Shown: positions 22,272 through 32,879, numbered from the stretch's first letter. The stretch is 42,902 nucleotides of DNA from Mycobacterium sp. (GCA_025965515.1 JAOPWU010000112.1:1-42902); one strand, 5' to 3'. Program-made: numbers and translations. Notes: generated from the sequence alone by a model not told the origin.

Positions 22272-23795
22272 GTGCAGGCGAGTACCGAAGCCCTGAGCCC
22301 CACGCGCGTGAAGCTGACCGTCGAGGTCCCCTTCGCCGAACTGACCCCCAGCCTCGACCGCGCCTACAAGAAGCTGGCGCAGCAGGTCCGCGTCCAGGGC
22401 TTCCGCCCGGGCAAGGTGCCGCCGCGCATCCTCGACCAGCGGCTTGGTCGCGGCGCCGTCCTCTCCGAGGCCCTCGACGACGCGCTGCCGCGCTTCTACA
22501 GCGATGCCGTCGAGCAGACGTCGATCGTTCCCGTGTCGCGCCCCGAGGTCGACGTGACGGGCTTCGGCGACAACGAGCCGCTCGTCTTCACCGCCGAGGT
22601 CGACGTCCGCCCCGAGGTGGAGCTGCCGACGTACACCGGTATCGAGGTGTCCGTCGACGAGGTCGCCCAGGGCCAGGAGGAGATCGACCAGCAGCTGTCC
22701 CTGCTGCGCGACCGGTTCGCGGTGCTGCGCTCCGTCGACCGACCGGTGGCGGACGGCGACTACCTGTCCATCGACCTGTCGGCCACGGTCGACGGCACCC
22801 CCGTGCCCGAGGCGGACACGTCCGGCCTGTCCTACGAGGTCGGGCACGAGCTGCGCAACCACGGCCACGAGATGGTCGTCGGGCTCGACGCGGCCCTCAT
22901 CGGGCTGCGCGAGGGCGAGTCGCGGACCTTCACCACCCGCCTCGTGGCCGGCGAGTTCGCCGACCGCGACGCCGAGGTGACCGTCACGGTGAAGTCCGTG
23001 AAGGAGAAGGACCTCCCGGCGCTCGACGACGACTTCGCCCAGACCGCGAGCGAGTTCGAGACGCTCGCCGAGCTCGAGACCTCCATCCGCGACCGCGTGC
23101 GCCGCGTGAAGCTCATGGAGCAGGGCATCGAGGCCCGCGACAAGACGCTGGATGCCCTCCTCGACCTGGTGGAGATCCCGCTGCCGCAGTCGATGGTCGA
23201 CGCCGAGGCGGAGTTCCGGACCACGCAGCTCGACGAGCAGCTGGCCAACGCCGGGCTCAACCGGGAGAACTACCTGGAGTCGGAGGGCAAGACCGAGGAC
23301 GAGCTCACCACGGAGGTCCGCGAGGGCGCGGAGAAGTCCGTCAAGGCGCAGTTCGTCCTCGACGCGATCGCGGACGCCGAGGAGCTCGGGGTGGCCGAGG
23401 CCGAGCTGACGCAGCAGCTGTTCAGCCGCGCCGCGCGCCTGGGCATCTCCCCGGACCAGTACGCCCAGCAGCTCGTGCAGAACGGGCAGCTGCCGCTCCT
23501 GGTCGCCGAGGTGCGACGCGGTAAGGCGCTCGCCCTGGTGCTCGAGTCCGCGGTCATCACCGACGTGGCCGGCAACACCGTCGACCTCGAGGCGCTCCGC
23601 GAGGACGTGCCCGTCGAGTTCGGCGGGGACGCCGGGGACGCCGATGAGGAGGTCCTTGCGGAGGACGCCGCCGAGGCCGCTGCGGAGGCCGAGGCCGCCG
23701 ACGAGGCCGCGATCGTGGAGGCCGCCGCCGACGAGGCCGCCAGGCCGGAGGCCGGCGAGGCCCAGGCTGCCGGGGACGCCCCCGCCCAGTCCTGA
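22272..23795 (+). CDS. tig: Trigger factor
   Basis: A 507-residue ribosome-associated chaperone with peptidyl-prolyl isomerase activity. The N-terminal ribosome-binding loop GFRPGKVP is at 43-50. The FKBP-type domain covers about 150-245 (VADGDYLSIDLSATVDG, EVGHELRNHGHEMVVGLDAALIGLREGESRTF), and the C-terminal helical chaperone arms follow (YLESEGKTEDELTTEVREGAEKSVKAQFVLDAIA). GTG 22272 has AAGGAG upstream; the ORF-track start at 21759 is inside the phosphatase gene. The last 60 residues or so are an Ala/Glu-rich disordered tail, as in many actinobacterial trigger factors. It stands before clpP1-clpP2-clpX, the usual order. Confidence 0.97.
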   Translation: MQASTEALSPTRVKLTVEVPFAELTPSLDRAYKKLAQQVRVQGFRPGKVPPRILDQRLGRGAVLSEALDDALPRFYSDAVEQTSIVPVSRPEVDVTGFGDNEPLVFTAEVDVRPEVELPTYTGIEVSVDEVAQGQEEIDQQLSLLRDRFAVLRSVDRPVADGDYLSIDLSATVDGTPVPEADTSGLSYEVGHELRNHGHEMVVGLDAALIGLREGESRTFTTRLVAGEFADRDAEVTVTVKSVKEKDLPALDDDFAQTASEFETLAELETSIRDRVRRVKLMEQGIEARDKTLDALLDLVEIPLPQSMVDAEAEFRTTQLDEQLANAGLNRENYLESEGKTEDELTTEVREGAEKSVKAQFVLDAIADAEELGVAEAELTQQLFSRAARLGISPDQYAQQLVQNGQLPLLVAEVRRGKALALVLESAVITDVAGNTVDLEALREDVPVEFGGDAGDADEEVLAEDAAEAAAEAEAADEAAIVEAAADEAARPEAGEAQAAGDAPAQS

Positions 23796-23809
23796 CCCCG
23801 CGCTGCGTC

Positions 23810-23842
23810 CGGCCCGTCCCCAAGCAAGCCGGGGGCGGGCCG
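23810..23842 (+). terminator. Terminator hairpin after tig
   Basis: CGGCCCGTCCCC pairs with GGGGGCGGGCCG over 12 bp with one U-G pair, loop AAGCAAGCC. It lies 14 nt after the tig stop and has no U-tract, as is common in high-GC actinobacteria. It separates tig from clpP1. Confidence 0.65.
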
Positions 23843-23891
23843 TCCGGCGTCCGGGGCCGTGCGCGCAGCGCGGGCACGCGCTCGGCCCTCG

Positions 23892-23911
23892 GCGAACACG
23901 CCCCGTTTCGC
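23892..23911. promoter_or_regulatory. Inverted repeat upstream of clpP1, candidate operator
   Basis: GCGAAC and GTTTCGC form an imperfect inverted repeat about 25 nt upstream of the putative clpP1 -10. Actinobacterial clp genes are controlled by ClgR, whose sites contain GTTCGC/GCGAAC-like half-sites. The half-site order and spacing here differ from the ClgR pattern I remember, so the assignment is tentative. Confidence 0.25.
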
Positions 23912-23935
23912 GGAAGGCCCCGGGCCGCCGGGCGT

Positions 23936-23941
23936 TAGGGT
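23936..23941 (+). promoter_or_regulatory. -10 element of clpP1P2 (TAGGGT)
   Basis: TAGGGT fits TANNNT, about 58 nt upstream of the clpP1 ATG. It is the only such hexamer noticed in the gap after the tig hairpin. Confidence 0.4.
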
Positions 23942-23999
23942 CGCAGGACAGCACCGATGACCTGCACCTGCGGTCACCACCCTCGGGAGAGAGCCCGCG

Positions 24000-24626
24000 A
24001 TGACTTCCAGCCCGCTTACCGCGCCCACGCTGCGCAGCCCCGCCCCGGGCGGCCTCAGCCTCGACGACTCCGTCTACAACCGGTTGCTGCGGGAACGGAT
24101 CATCTTCCTGGGGACGGACGTCAACGACACGATCGCGAACGCGATCTGCGCGCAGCTGCTGCTGCTGACGGCCGAGGACCCGGAGCGCGACATCTTCCTG
24201 TACATCAACTCGCCCGGCGGCTCGGTGACAGCCGGCATGGCCATCTACGACACCATGAACTTCGTCAGCAACGACGTCGCGACGGTGACCCTGGGCCTGG
24301 CGGCCAGCATGGGGCAGTTCCTGCTCTGCGCCGGGGCCAAGGGCAAGCGGTACTCCCTCCCGCACGCGCGGATCATGATGCACCAGCCGTCGGGTGGGCT
24401 GGGCGGCACGGCCAGCGACATCGCCATCCAGGCCGAGCAGATGCTCTACACCAAGCGGACGCTGCAGGAGCGGATCGCCTTCCACACGGGTCAGACCTAC
24501 GAGCAGATCGAGCGTGACTCCGACCGGGACCGCTGGTTCACCGCCGCCGAGGCCAAGGAGTACGGCTTCGTCGACCACGTGGTGACCGGCGCGGCCGAGG
24601 TTCCCTCCGTCGGCCCGGTCAGCTGA
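24000..24626 (+). CDS. clpP1: ATP-dependent Clp protease proteolytic subunit 1
   Basis: A 208-residue serine peptidase forming one ring of the actinobacterial ClpP1P2 tetradecamer. The catalytic triad is Ser103 ([10 protein letters not shown]), His128 (IMMHQPSG) and an Asp in ERDSDRDRW (about 173-177). [19 protein letters not shown] is the substrate-groove strand region. GGGAGAG precedes ATG 24000. The N-terminus (about 20 residues before [10 protein letters not shown]) is probably flexible or processed. It is followed by clpP2 at 35 nt, in one transcript. Which paralogue is called 1 or 2 rests on gene order. Confidence 0.96.
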   Translation: MTSSPLTAPTLRSPAPGGLSLDDSVYNRLLRERIIFLGTDVNDTIANAICAQLLLLTAEDPERDIFLYINSPGGSVTAGMAIYDTMNFVSNDVATVTLGLAASMGQFLLCAGAKGKRYSLPHARIMMHQPSGGLGGTASDIAIQAEQMLYTKRTLQERIAFHTGQTYEQIERDSDRDRWFTAAEAKEYGFVDHVVTGAAEVPSVGPVS

Positions 24627-24661
24627 CCGTCCGCCCGCCGCACCGTCCGAGAGGAACTTTC

Positions 24662-25279
24662 ATGAGCGACATCTGGACCCCGCAGGCGCGGTACGTGCTG
24701 CCGCAGATCGTCGAGCGCCGCCCCGGTGGCGTCGGCGAGTGGAGCATGGACCCGTACTCGCGGCTGCTGCGCGAGCGGATCGTCTTCCTCGGCGTGCAGA
24801 TCGACGATGTCAGCGCCAACGACGTCATGGCCCAGCTGCTGTACCTCGAGTCCGAGGACCCGGACCGGGACATCTCCATCTACATCAACTCGCCGGGCGG
24901 CTCCTTCACCGCGCTGACGGCGATCTACGACACGATCCAGTTCATCCGCCCCGAGGTGTCCACGATCTGCATGGGGCAGGCCGCGTCCGCGGCCGCCGTG
25001 CTGCTCGCGGCCGGGGCGCCGGGCAAGCGGTTCGCGCTGAAGAACAGCCGCGTCCTCATCCACCAGCCCTCGTCCGAGGGTGGCGGCCAGGGGTCGGACA
25101 TCGAGATCCAGGCGCGGGAGATCCTGCGGATGCGGACGCTGCTCGAGAAGATGCTCTCGGACCACACCGGCCGCTCCATGGAGCAGATCCGCAAGGACAT
25201 CGAGCGCGACAAGATCCTCACGGCCGACGAGGCCAAGGAGTACGGCATCGTCGACGAGGTCATCACCAACCGCACGTGA
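24662..25279 (+). CDS. clpP2: ATP-dependent Clp protease proteolytic subunit 2
   Basis: A 205-residue second ClpP. The triad is Ser109 ([11 protein letters not shown]), His134 ([11 protein letters not shown]) and Asp in [41 protein letters not shown] marks the mature N-terminal region. The ribosome site GAGAGGAA is close to ATG 24662. ClpP2 rings pair with ClpP1 rings, and in mycobacteria this ring docks the ATPases. Sequence identity to ClpP1 is moderate, as expected of the two specialised subunits. Confidence 0.96.
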   Translation: MSDIWTPQARYVLPQIVERRPGGVGEWSMDPYSRLLRERIVFLGVQIDDVSANDVMAQLLYLESEDPDRDISIYINSPGGSFTALTAIYDTIQFIRPEVSTICMGQAASAAAVLLAAGAPGKRFALKNSRVLIHQPSSEGGGQGSDIEIQAREILRMRTLLEKMLSDHTGRSMEQIRKDIERDKILTADEAKEYGIVDEVITNRT

Positions 25280-25389
25280 CACCCCGTCGCGCGGCCGCCC
25301 GGCCGGAGCGTGGCCCCACCTGGGTCCCGCTGGAGCTGGAGCGGCCGCGTGGTCTGCCGATAGGGCTGTGGCGCTCGCGCCGTCGGGGG

Positions 25390-25395
25390 TACCGT
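25390..25395 (+). promoter_or_regulatory. Possible -10 element of clpX (TACCGT)
   Basis: TACCGT fits TANNNT within the 234-nt gap between clpP2 and clpX, about 118 nt before the start codon. No good -35 is visible. Read-through from clpP1P2 is the alternative. Confidence 0.3.
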
Positions 25396-25513
25396 TTGCC
25401 AACAATGCGCGGGCGGGCCACGTGGCGCGGTGCCGAGCGGTGGGCAGGAGCCGGGGCGTTGACCGGCATGTCGGACTTCTTCGAGTGCTCCTGTGAGAGG
25501 ACGTGGGATCTCG

Positions 25514-26788
25514 GTGGCACGTATCGGTGACGGCGGGGACCTGCTCAAGTGTTCCTTCTGTGGGAAGTCGCAGAAGCAGGTCAAGAAGCTGATCGCGGGC
25601 CCCGGGGTCTACATCTGCGACGAGTGCATCGACCTCTGCAACGAGATCATCGAGGAGGAGCTCGCCGAGACCCCCGAGGTCAGCTGGGACGAGCTGGCGA
25701 AGCCGCGGGAGATCTTCGAGTTCCTCGACAGCTACGTGATCGGCCAGGACGAGGCTAAGCGAAGCCTCGCGGTGGCCGTCTACAACCACTACAAGCGGGT
25801 GCAGGCCGGCGCGACCAAGCCCGGCCAGGACTCCGTCGAGCTGTCGAAGTCGAACATCCTGCTGCTGGGCCCGACGGGCTGCGGCAAGACGCTCCTCGCG
25901 CAGACGCTCGCCAAGATGCTGAACGTCCCGTTCGCCATCGCCGACGCGACGGCGCTGACGGAGGCCGGATACGTCGGCGAGGACGTCGAGAACATTCTGC
26001 TCAAGCTGATCCAGGCGGCCGACTACGACGTCAAGAAGGCCGAGACCGGGATCATCTACATCGACGAGGTCGACAAGATCGCCCGCAAGAGCGACAACCC
26101 GTCGATCACCCGCGATGTCTCCGGTGAGGGCGTCCAGCAGGCACTGCTGAAGATCCTCGAGGGCACCACGGCGAGCGTGCCGCCGCAGGGCGGCCGCAAG
26201 CACCCCCACCAGGAGTTCATCCAGATCGATACGACGAACGTCCTGTTCATCGTGGCGGGGGCCTTCGCCGGGCTCGACCAGATCATCAGCCAGCGCCGCG
26301 GCGCCCGGTCCATCGGCTTCAGCGCCAGCCTCGCCAGCAAGCGGGAACGCGACGCGGAAGACATCTTCCGCGAGGTGCTCCCTGAGGACCTGCTGAAGTT
26401 CGGCATGATTCCCGAGTTCATCGGCCGGCTGCCGATCATCACCAGCGTCCACGCGCTCGACCGCGAGGCGCTGATCCAGATCCTCACCGAGCCGCGCAAC
26501 GCCCTCGTCCGGCAGTACAAGAAGCTCTTCGAGCTCGATGGCGTCGAACTGGAGTTCACCTCGGACGCCCTGGAGTCCGTCGCGGACCAGGCGATCCTGC
26601 GGGGGACCGGCGCGCGCGGCCTGCGCGCCATCCTCGAGGAGGTCCTGCAGTCCGTGATGTACGACATCCCGGGCCGCGAGGACGTCGGCAAGGTCGTCAT
26701 CACCGAGGAGGTCGTCCGGGAGCACGTGAACCCGACGATCGTGCCGCGGGACCTCCCCAAGCGGGAACGGCGGGAGAAGAGCGCCTGA
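25514..26788 (+). CDS. clpX: ATP-dependent Clp protease ATP-binding subunit ClpX
   Basis: A 424-residue AAA+ unfoldase that feeds ClpP1P2. The N-terminal zinc-binding domain has C13/C16 and C35/C38 ([19 protein letters not shown]). Walker A is GPTGCGKT (119-126), Walker B is [10 protein letters not shown], and the pore-loop and sensor regions follow to [18 protein letters not shown] 25514 gives the conserved start [13 protein letters not shown]; the ORF-track start at 25493 adds seven residues. GAGAGGA lies 12 nt upstream, slightly far. It ends 73 nt before the secreted-zincin gene. Confidence 0.97.
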   Translation: MARIGDGGDLLKCSFCGKSQKQVKKLIAGPGVYICDECIDLCNEIIEEELAETPEVSWDELAKPREIFEFLDSYVIGQDEAKRSLAVAVYNHYKRVQAGATKPGQDSVELSKSNILLLGPTGCGKTLLAQTLAKMLNVPFAIADATALTEAGYVGEDVENILLKLIQAADYDVKKAETGIIYIDEVDKIARKSDNPSITRDVSGEGVQQALLKILEGTTASVPPQGGRKHPHQEFIQIDTTNVLFIVAGAFAGLDQIISQRRGARSIGFSASLASKRERDAEDIFREVLPEDLLKFGMIPEFIGRLPIITSVHALDREALIQILTEPRNALVRQYKKLFELDGVELEFTSDALESVADQAILRGTGARGLRAILEEVLQSVMYDIPGREDVGKVVITEEVVREHVNPTIVPRDLPKRERREKSA

Positions 26789-26816
26789 CCCGCGGGGTCG
26801 CCGCTCCTTGATCCCT

Positions 26817-26843
26817 CGATCGGGTGAATACCCGATCGGGTGA
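26817..26843. repeat. Nested palindrome and direct repeat, operator-like
   Basis: CGATCGGGT-GAAT-ACCCGATCG is a perfect 9-bp inverted repeat (26817-26838). The 11-mer CGATCGGGTGA also occurs twice as a direct repeat 16 bp apart (26817-26827 and 26833-26843). No U-tract follows, so it is not a typical terminator. It ends 18 nt before the next GTG, suggesting an operator or mRNA hairpin for the secreted-zincin gene; stabilising the clpX 3' end is an alternative. Confidence 0.6.
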
Positions 26844-26861
26844 GCTGTCGACCGGAACGGT

Positions 26862-28757
26862 GTGCGCCCACCGCTCCGCCTGCTGGCCGTCCTGCTCCTG
26901 CCGCTGGCCCTGTTGCTCTCCGCCACCGGCCTGACCGGGGGCCCGACGCCGCTGACCGTGGTCAGCGGCCCGGCCTCCGCGACGGCCGTGGCCGCCGCGC
27001 AGCGGGCCGCCACCGCGGCCACCGACTCGGCGCCGGGCCCGGATGCCGCAGCCCGCCAGGCGGCGGTCGACGCCGACACCGTCCTCGCGCCGGCCGACAC
27101 CACCGCCGACGGCGAGGACGACGCGGGTGCGGGCTGCGTCGCCCGCAACGGCGCCCACGTGTGCACGCACGGCAACGACGCCCCGCCGGTGGGCGTGGAC
27201 ATCCGCGTGAAGCCGAGCACCGACCAGCTGGTGGCCGACGAGGCGACCCGCACGGCGAACCGCGCGGTCCGCCTCGGGCTAACCACCGACCAGGTCGGTG
27301 TCCGCCAGCCGACCCGGGTCCCCGACGTCGTGCTCGCCAAGGCGGCCCCCGCCGCCCCGACCACCGCCACCCCCGGCGACCTGGTCGTGCAGTCGGGCAC
27401 CCCGGCCAACCCGAACCTCACGCAGCACGTCGGGACCTCCTGCACCGGCACCGGCGGTGACGGCAAGCGGGTGCAGGTCGTGTACGTGACGACGTCCGAC
27501 CAGGTGGACCGGTACACCCAGCTCTACCCGCTGATCCAGAGCTACGCCGCCGACGTCGACGACACCCTGGCGCTGTCCGCCGGCAAGACCGGCGGCAACC
27601 TGCGGGTGCGATGGGTGACGGCGACCGACTGCACCGTGTGGATCCAGCACGTCGTGCTGCCGCCGGGATCGCTCAACGACATCGGCACGACCGCCAGCGC
27701 CCTCTCGGCCGCCGGCTTCAACGACCCGCAGCGCAAGTACCTGCTGTTCGCCGAGGCGAACGTCTACTGCGGCATCTCCGAGGCCTACCAGAACGACAGC
27801 GCCACGGACAACCCGAACGACACGCAGTCCTACGGGCCGCTGATCAGCCGCGTCGACTCCGGGTGCTGGAACAGCCCCAACACGCACTCGGTGCCGGCGC
27901 ACGAGCTGATGCACAGCCTCGGCGCCGTCATGAGCAGCGCGCCGAACGCGACGCCGGGCATGCACTGCACCGACGAGTCGGACGTCATGTGCTACGTCGA
28001 CGGGGCCGGCGTGGTGATGCGCCAGGTCTGCCCGGCTGACCAGGAGCGGCTGTTCGACTGCAACAACGACGACTACTTCAATACGCGGCCCGCGGCGGGC
28101 AGCTACCTGGCCACCCACTGGGACACCGCCAGCTCGACCTGGCTGGACACGATCCTGCCGCAGGGCGTCACCTACCCGCCGACCGTCACCGGCCCGGCCA
28201 CGATCACGCCCGGGCTCCCGGTGACCCTCACCGCGACGCTGCCGTCGGGCGCCGCGGCCGGCTCCAGGCTCACCTGGCCCGTGCCGACGCCGGCGTCGTG
28301 CACCGTCCGCCCCGTCTCCGCCACCGCCACCAGCAGCACGGTCACCCTGCTCTGCCCGGCGGCGACCGGCGTCGGCTCGGTGGTCGCCCTCGCCGCGGCC
28401 GTCTCACCGCGCGGGGACGTCGGGACGGCGACCTTCACGCTGCCCGTGGCCACCGGCACCCGGGCCCTGTCGATCGGGCTGTCCGCCTCGTCGACCACCC
28501 CGACCGCCGGCACGCCGGTACGGCTGGGCATCGCCATCACCAGCGGCGGCGCCACCGTGCGCGCCGGTGCCACCGTCTGGTCCCGGCCGACCGGCTCCAC
28601 CGGCCCCTGGACGCGGGTGCGCGCCCGGCTCGACACCCAGTTCGGCGCGGTCTCGGTGACGGTCACCCCGCCGGTGCCGACCGTCTACCGGGTGAACGTC
28701 GCGGCCGACCCGCTGTGGACCGCAGGCTCGCCGACCATCACCATCACCCCGCGGTAG
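26862..28757 (+). CDS. Secreted zincin-like metalloprotease with C-terminal beta domains
   Basis: A 631-residue exported protein starting at GTG 26862. A signal peptide (about 1-25, [15 protein letters not shown]) leads into an Ala-rich linker. A globular region (about 90-430) contains the zinc motif HELMH (347-351) followed by SLG, H368 in [12 protein letters not shown] as a possible third ligand, and about ten Cys likely in disulfides. [15 protein letters not shown] and the ending [11 protein letters not shown] recur in uncharacterised secreted actinobacterial proteins I recall. The C-terminal 190 residues look like two Thr/Pro-rich Ig-like beta domains. Peptidase activity is inferred from the motif only. 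It interrupts the clpX-valS region and has a palindromic repeat just upstream. Confidence 0.85.
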   Translation: MRPPLRLLAVLLLPLALLLSATGLTGGPTPLTVVSGPASATAVAAAQRAATAATDSAPGPDAAARQAAVDADTVLAPADTTADGEDDAGAGCVARNGAHVCTHGNDAPPVGVDIRVKPSTDQLVADEATRTANRAVRLGLTTDQVGVRQPTRVPDVVLAKAAPAAPTTATPGDLVVQSGTPANPNLTQHVGTSCTGTGGDGKRVQVVYVTTSDQVDRYTQLYPLIQSYAADVDDTLALSAGKTGGNLRVRWVTATDCTVWIQHVVLPPGSLNDIGTTASALSAAGFNDPQRKYLLFAEANVYCGISEAYQNDSATDNPNDTQSYGPLISRVDSGCWNSPNTHSVPAHELMHSLGAVMSSAPNATPGMHCTDESDVMCYVDGAGVVMRQVCPADQERLFDCNNDDYFNTRPAAGSYLATHWDTASSTWLDTILPQGVTYPPTVTGPATITPGLPVTLTATLPSGAAAGSRLTWPVPTPASCTVRPVSATATSSTVTLLCPAATGVGSVVALAAAVSPRGDVGTATFTLPVATGTRALSIGLSASSTTPTAGTPVRLGIAITSGGATVRAGATVWSRPTGSTGPWTRVRARLDTQFGAVSVTVTPPVPTVYRVNVAADPLWTAGSPTITITPR

Positions 28758-28814
28758 GCAGCACCGCCGCCCGGCCGCGTCGGGGCGGTACGGGGGCGAC
28801 CCGGTGCCGCTCCC

Positions 28815-28820
28815 TAGACT
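28815..28820 (+). promoter_or_regulatory. Leaderless-type -10 (TAGACT) of valS
   Basis: TAGACT ends 7 nt before ATG 28828, with no ribosome site between, predicting a leaderless valS transcript. The hexamer is identical to that before the phosphatase gene at 19546. Confidence 0.6.
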
Positions 28821-28827
28821 TGCGGCC

Positions 28828-31476
28828 ATGACTGGCACGCCGTCCGACCCCGCCCGGCCCGAACTGCCCGCGCAGTACGTACCGGCGGCCATCGAGGACC
28901 GGCGGTACGAGCTCTGGGAGCAGCTCGGCTGCTTCCGCGCCGACCCCACGAGCAGCAAGCCGCCGTTCTCGGTGGTCATCCCGCCGCCGAACGTGACCGG
29001 CAACCTGCACATGGGGCACGCCTACGAGCACACCCACATCGACGCCATCACCCGCCGCAAGCGGATGCAGGGCTTCGAGACGCTGTGGCTGCCGGGCACG
29101 GACCACGCCGGCATCGCCACGCAGTCGGTGGTGGAGCGGGCGCTGGCCGCCGAGGGCACCTCGCGCGCCGCGCTGGGCCGGGAGGCGTTCGTCGAGCGGG
29201 TCTGGGAGTGGAAGGAGACCTACGGCGGCAACATCCTCGGGCAGATGCGCCGCCTGGGCGACGGGGTCGACTGGTCCCGCACCCGGTTCACGCTGGACGA
29301 GGGGCTGTCGCTCGCGGTCCGCACCATCTTCAAGCGGCTGTTCGACGACGGCCTGATCTACCGCGCGGAGCGGCTCGTCAACTGGTCGCCCGTCCTGCAC
29401 ACGGCCATCAGCGACATCGAGGTCGACTACAGGGACGTCGACGGCGAGTTGGTCACCCTCGACTACGGCTCCGGCGTGCACGTGGCCACCACGCGGGTCG
29501 AGACGATGCTCGGCGACACCGCGGTGGCGGTCCACCCCGACGACCCCCGCTACGCGCACCTGGTGGGCACCTTCCTGACCCTGCCGATCGTCGGCCGCCG
29601 CATCCCGGTGGTCGCCGACGCGCACGTCGACCCGGAGTTCGGCACCGGCGCCGTCAAGGTCACCCCGGCGCACGACCCCAACGACTTCGAGATCGGGCAG
29701 CGGCACGGCCTCGAGGCCGTCACCGTGCTGGACGCCGACGCCCGTGTCACCGGCACCGGCACCCGCTTCGACGGGATGGACCGGTACGAGGCGCGCCGCG
29801 CCGTCAAGGAGGAGCTGCACGGCCTGGGGCTCGTCGTCGCCGAGAAGACCCCCTACGTGCACTCGGTGGGGCACTCGTCGCGCTCGGGCGAGGCCATCGA
29901 GCCGCGGCTGTCCCTGCAGTGGTACGTCAAGGTCGCCCCGCTGGCGAAGGCGGCCGGCGACGCGGTGCGGTCCGGCGCCACGCGGTTCAGCCCGCCCGAC
30001 ATGGCGAAGCGGTACTTCGACTGGGTCGACGACATGCACGACTGGTGCATCAGCCGTCAGCTGTGGTGGGGGCACCGCATCCCCATCTGGTACGGCCCGA
30101 ACGGTGAGGTCGTCTGCCCCGCCCCGGGGGAGGAGCCGACGGGGGAGGGCTGGACCCAGGACCCGGACGTCCTCGACACGTGGTTCAGCTCGGCGCTGTG
30201 GCCGATGTCCACGCTGGGCTGGCCGCGCGACACGCCCGACCTGCGTCGCTTCTACCCGACCAGTGTGCTGGTCACGGGGTACGACATCATCTTCTTCTGG
30301 GTCGCCCGGATGATGATGTTCTGCACGTACGGGGACGCCGAGCACCGGCCGCCCTTCGGCACGGTCGTGGTGCACGGCCTCGTGCGCGACGCCAGGGGCA
30401 AGAAGATGTCCAAGTCGGCGGGCAACGTCATCGACCCGCTCGCCTGGATCGAGACCTACGGCGCGGACCCGCTGCGGCTCGCCCTGGCCCGCGGGGCGAA
30501 CCCGGGCACCGACTTCCCCCTGTCGGAGGAGGCCGTCGTCGGGGCGCGGAACTTCTGCACGAAGGTCTGGAACGCCGTCCGGTTCGCCCTGCTCAACGGG
30601 GCCGACGCCGCCGCCGTGCTGCCATCGGCCGACGAGCTCTCCGTGCTGGACCGCTGGATCCTCTCGCGGCTGGCCACCGTCACGGCCGAGGTCGACGCCC
30701 TCTTCGAGGAGTACGAGTTCGCGAAGATCTGCGACGCGCTCGGCCACCTGGCCCGGGACGAGGTCTTCGACTGGTACGTCGAGCTGCTCAAGCCGGTGCT
30801 GCGTGATGGCGGCCCCGCGGCAGACGCCAGTCGCGCGGTGCTCGGCCGGGTGCTGGACACGCTGCTCCGGCTGTTCCACCCGGTGATCCCGTTCGTGACG
30901 GACGAGCTGTGGTGCGCCCTCACCGGCCGCGAGACTGTGGTGACCGCCCCCTGGCCGACCACGCCCGCGGACGGCGCGCCGCTCGTCGACCCCGCCTGGG
31001 TCGACCCGGCCGCCGAGGCCGAGGTCGGGCGGCTGCAGGACCTCGTCACCGAGGTGCGCCGGTTCCGCGGCGAGCAGGGCCTCGCGACGGGCAAGAAGGT
31101 CGGGGCGGTCCTGCTGGTCGACGACCCCGCGGCCGCCCTGCGTGGGTACGCCGCGCAGCTCGGCGCGCTGGCCGACCTGACCGTGACCCTGGCCGACGCC
31201 GTCCCGGAGGGCTGGCCGACCCTCGAGGCGGCCGGCGCCCGCGTGGCGCTGGACCTGTCGGCGGCCGTCGACGTGGGCGCCGAGCGCGCCCGGCTCACCA
31301 AGGAGCGGGGCGAGGCCGAGAAGGAGATCACCCGCACCCGGGCCAAGCTCGCCAGCACCGCCTTCACCGCCAAGGCCCCCGCCGCGGTCGTCGAGAAGAC
31401 CCATGCCCGGCTGGCCGAGGCCGAGGCGGAGGTCGTCCGGCTCAAGGCCCGGCTCGCCGCGCTGGACGGCGCGTGA
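28828..31476 (+). CDS. valS: Valyl-tRNA synthetase
   Basis: An 882-residue class I synthetase that charges tRNA-Val. The HIGH motif is HMGH (61-64), KMSKS is at 526-530, and the editing domain lies between ([30 protein letters not shown]). The anticodon-binding helices follow, and the C-terminus is the ValRS coiled coil ([16 protein letters not shown] to RLKARLAAL). ATG 28828 is chosen over the ORF-track GTG at 28804 because the -10 element covers that region. The stop overlaps the folC start as GTGA, linking the two as in mycobacteria (Rv2448c-Rv2447c). Confidence 0.97.
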   Translation: MTGTPSDPARPELPAQYVPAAIEDRRYELWEQLGCFRADPTSSKPPFSVVIPPPNVTGNLHMGHAYEHTHIDAITRRKRMQGFETLWLPGTDHAGIATQSVVERALAAEGTSRAALGREAFVERVWEWKETYGGNILGQMRRLGDGVDWSRTRFTLDEGLSLAVRTIFKRLFDDGLIYRAERLVNWSPVLHTAISDIEVDYRDVDGELVTLDYGSGVHVATTRVETMLGDTAVAVHPDDPRYAHLVGTFLTLPIVGRRIPVVADAHVDPEFGTGAVKVTPAHDPNDFEIGQRHGLEAVTVLDADARVTGTGTRFDGMDRYEARRAVKEELHGLGLVVAEKTPYVHSVGHSSRSGEAIEPRLSLQWYVKVAPLAKAAGDAVRSGATRFSPPDMAKRYFDWVDDMHDWCISRQLWWGHRIPIWYGPNGEVVCPAPGEEPTGEGWTQDPDVLDTWFSSALWPMSTLGWPRDTPDLRRFYPTSVLVTGYDIIFFWVARMMMFCTYGDAEHRPPFGTVVVHGLVRDARGKKMSKSAGNVIDPLAWIETYGADPLRLALARGANPGTDFPLSEEAVVGARNFCTKVWNAVRFALLNGADAAAVLPSADELSVLDRWILSRLATVTAEVDALFEEYEFAKICDALGHLARDEVFDWYVELLKPVLRDGGPAADASRAVLGRVLDTLLRLFHPVIPFVTDELWCALTGRETVVTAPWPTTPADGAPLVDPAWVDPAAEAEVGRLQDLVTEVRRFRGEQGLATGKKVGAVLLVDDPAAALRGYAAQLGALADLTVTLADAVPEGWPTLEAAGARVALDLSAAVDVGAERARLTKERGEAEKEITRTRAKLASTAFTAKAPAAVVEKTHARLAEAEAEVVRLKARLAALDGA

Positions 31477-32879
31477 GCCCGGCGGGGCGCCGGGGCCGCC
31501 CGGCCGCCGAGCCCGGGGACGAGGCGCCGCTCGCGCGCGTCGAGCAGGCCCTGGCCGACCGGCAGCCGCACCACATGGTGCCGGACCTCGACCGCATCAC
31601 GACGCTCATGGACCTGCTGGGCAGCCCGCAGCGCTCCTACCGCGCCGTGCACGTGACGGGCACGAACGGCAAGACGTCCACCGCGCGGATGATCGAGACG
31701 CTGCTGCGGGCCTTCGGGCTCCGGACCGGCCGGTACACCAGCCCTCACCTGGTGAGCGTCACCGAGCGGATCGTGATCGACGGCGAGCCGCTGAGCGACG
31801 AGGCGTTCGCCCGGGCCTACGACGACATCGCGCCCTACGTCGAGATGGTCGACGCGGCCTCGCTCGCCGAGGGCGGCGAGCGGGTCACCTTCTTCGAGCT
31901 GCTGACCGCGCTGGCGTTCGCGGCGTTCGCCGACGCGCCCGTGGACGTGGCGGTCGTCGAGGTCGGCATGGGCGGCGCGTGGGATGCCACCAACGTGCTC
32001 GCCGCGGACACGACCGTGCTGACCCCCGTGGCGCTCGACCACCCGGAACTCGGGCCGACGCCCGCCGCGATCGCCCGCGAGAAGGCCGGCATCGTCCACG
32101 AGGGCGCCCTCCTGGTCTCCGCGGCGCAGCTGCCCGAGGTGGACCAGGTGGTGCTCGACCGGATCGCCGAGGTGCACGGCCGCCTGGTCCGGGAGGGGCC
32201 GGACATCGCGGTGGTGGACCGCCGCACGGCCCTGGGCGGTCAGGTCGTCACCCTGCGGACCCGCGGCGGCGTGTACCCGGACCTGTTCCTGCCGCTGCAC
32301 GGCGCGCACCAGGCGCACAACGCCCTGCTGGCCGTCGCGGCCGTGGAGGAGCTCCTGGCAGGCCCCGCGGGTGGGTCGAGCGACGACCCCGAGGCGGGGC
32401 CGCTGGACCACGCCACGCTGGCGGAGGCCCTGGCGGAGGTCACGTCGCCCGGCCGCCTGGAGCAGGTGCGGACGGCGCCGACCGTCCTGCTCGACGCGGC
32501 GCACAACCCCGCCGGGGCGCGGGCGCTGGCGGCCGCGCTGGGTGAGGCGTTCAGCTTCCGGAGCCTGGTCGGCGTGGTCGGCGTGCTCGCCGACAAGGAC
32601 GCGCGGGGCATCTTCGAGGCCCTCGAACCGGTGCTCGACGCGGTCGTGGTGGTGGAGGTGCCGTCGCCGCGGGCGCTGGACCTCGAGGAACTGGAGGACG
32701 AGGCCGTCGCCGTGTTCGGGGCGGAGCGGGTCGAGGTGGCGCGGTCGGTCCCCGACGCGCTGGACCTCGCGGTGCGGCTGTCCGACGCGGACTCCGACGA
32801 CCTCGGCGGCGGCGGCGTGCTCGTCGCCGGCTCGATCGTGCTGGTGGGGGTGGCCCGGGCGCTGCTCGCCCGTGGCTGA
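31473..32879 (+). CDS. folC: Folylpolyglutamate synthase / dihydrofolate synthase
   Basis: A 468-residue Mur-ligase-fold enzyme that adds glutamate to dihydropteroate or folates. The P-loop GTNGKTS is at 63-69, [14 protein letters not shown] follows as the substrate loop, then [14 protein letters not shown] and ALDHPELG. The C-terminal domain carries [14 protein letters not shown]. The start is the GTG at 31473 overlapping the valS stop. A short acidic linker ([14 protein letters not shown]) lies before the C-terminal domain. It ends 70 nt before ndk. Confidence 0.96.
   Translation: MSPAGRRGRPAAEPGDEAPLARVEQALADRQPHHMVPDLDRITTLMDLLGSPQRSYRAVHVTGTNGKTSTARMIETLLRAFGLRTGRYTSPHLVSVTERIVIDGEPLSDEAFARAYDDIAPYVEMVDAASLAEGGERVTFFELLTALAFAAFADAPVDVAVVEVGMGGAWDATNVLAADTTVLTPVALDHPELGPTPAAIAREKAGIVHEGALLVSAAQLPEVDQVVLDRIAEVHGRLVREGPDIAVVDRRTALGGQVVTLRTRGGVYPDLFLPLHGAHQAHNALLAVAAVEELLAGPAGGSSDDPEAGPLDHATLAEALAEVTSPGRLEQVRTAPTVLLDAAHNPAGARALAAALGEAFSFRSLVGVVGVLADKDARGIFEALEPVLDAVVVVEVPSPRALDLEELEDEAVAVFGAERVEVARSVPDALDLAVRLSDADSDDLGGGGVLVAGSIVLVGVARALLARG

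Noticed and set aside
24497-27517. 1006-residue minus-strand ORF over clpP2-clpX
   Set aside because: It spans three clear plus-strand genes; the translation is low-complexity with no family resemblance.
28767-28788. CCGCCC...GGGCGG dyad after the secreted zincin as a terminator
   Set aside because: A 6-bp stem with a 10-nt loop is expected by chance at this GC content.
28744-31404. 886-residue minus-strand ORF opposite valS
   Set aside because: It is a mirror frame of valS with no motif.
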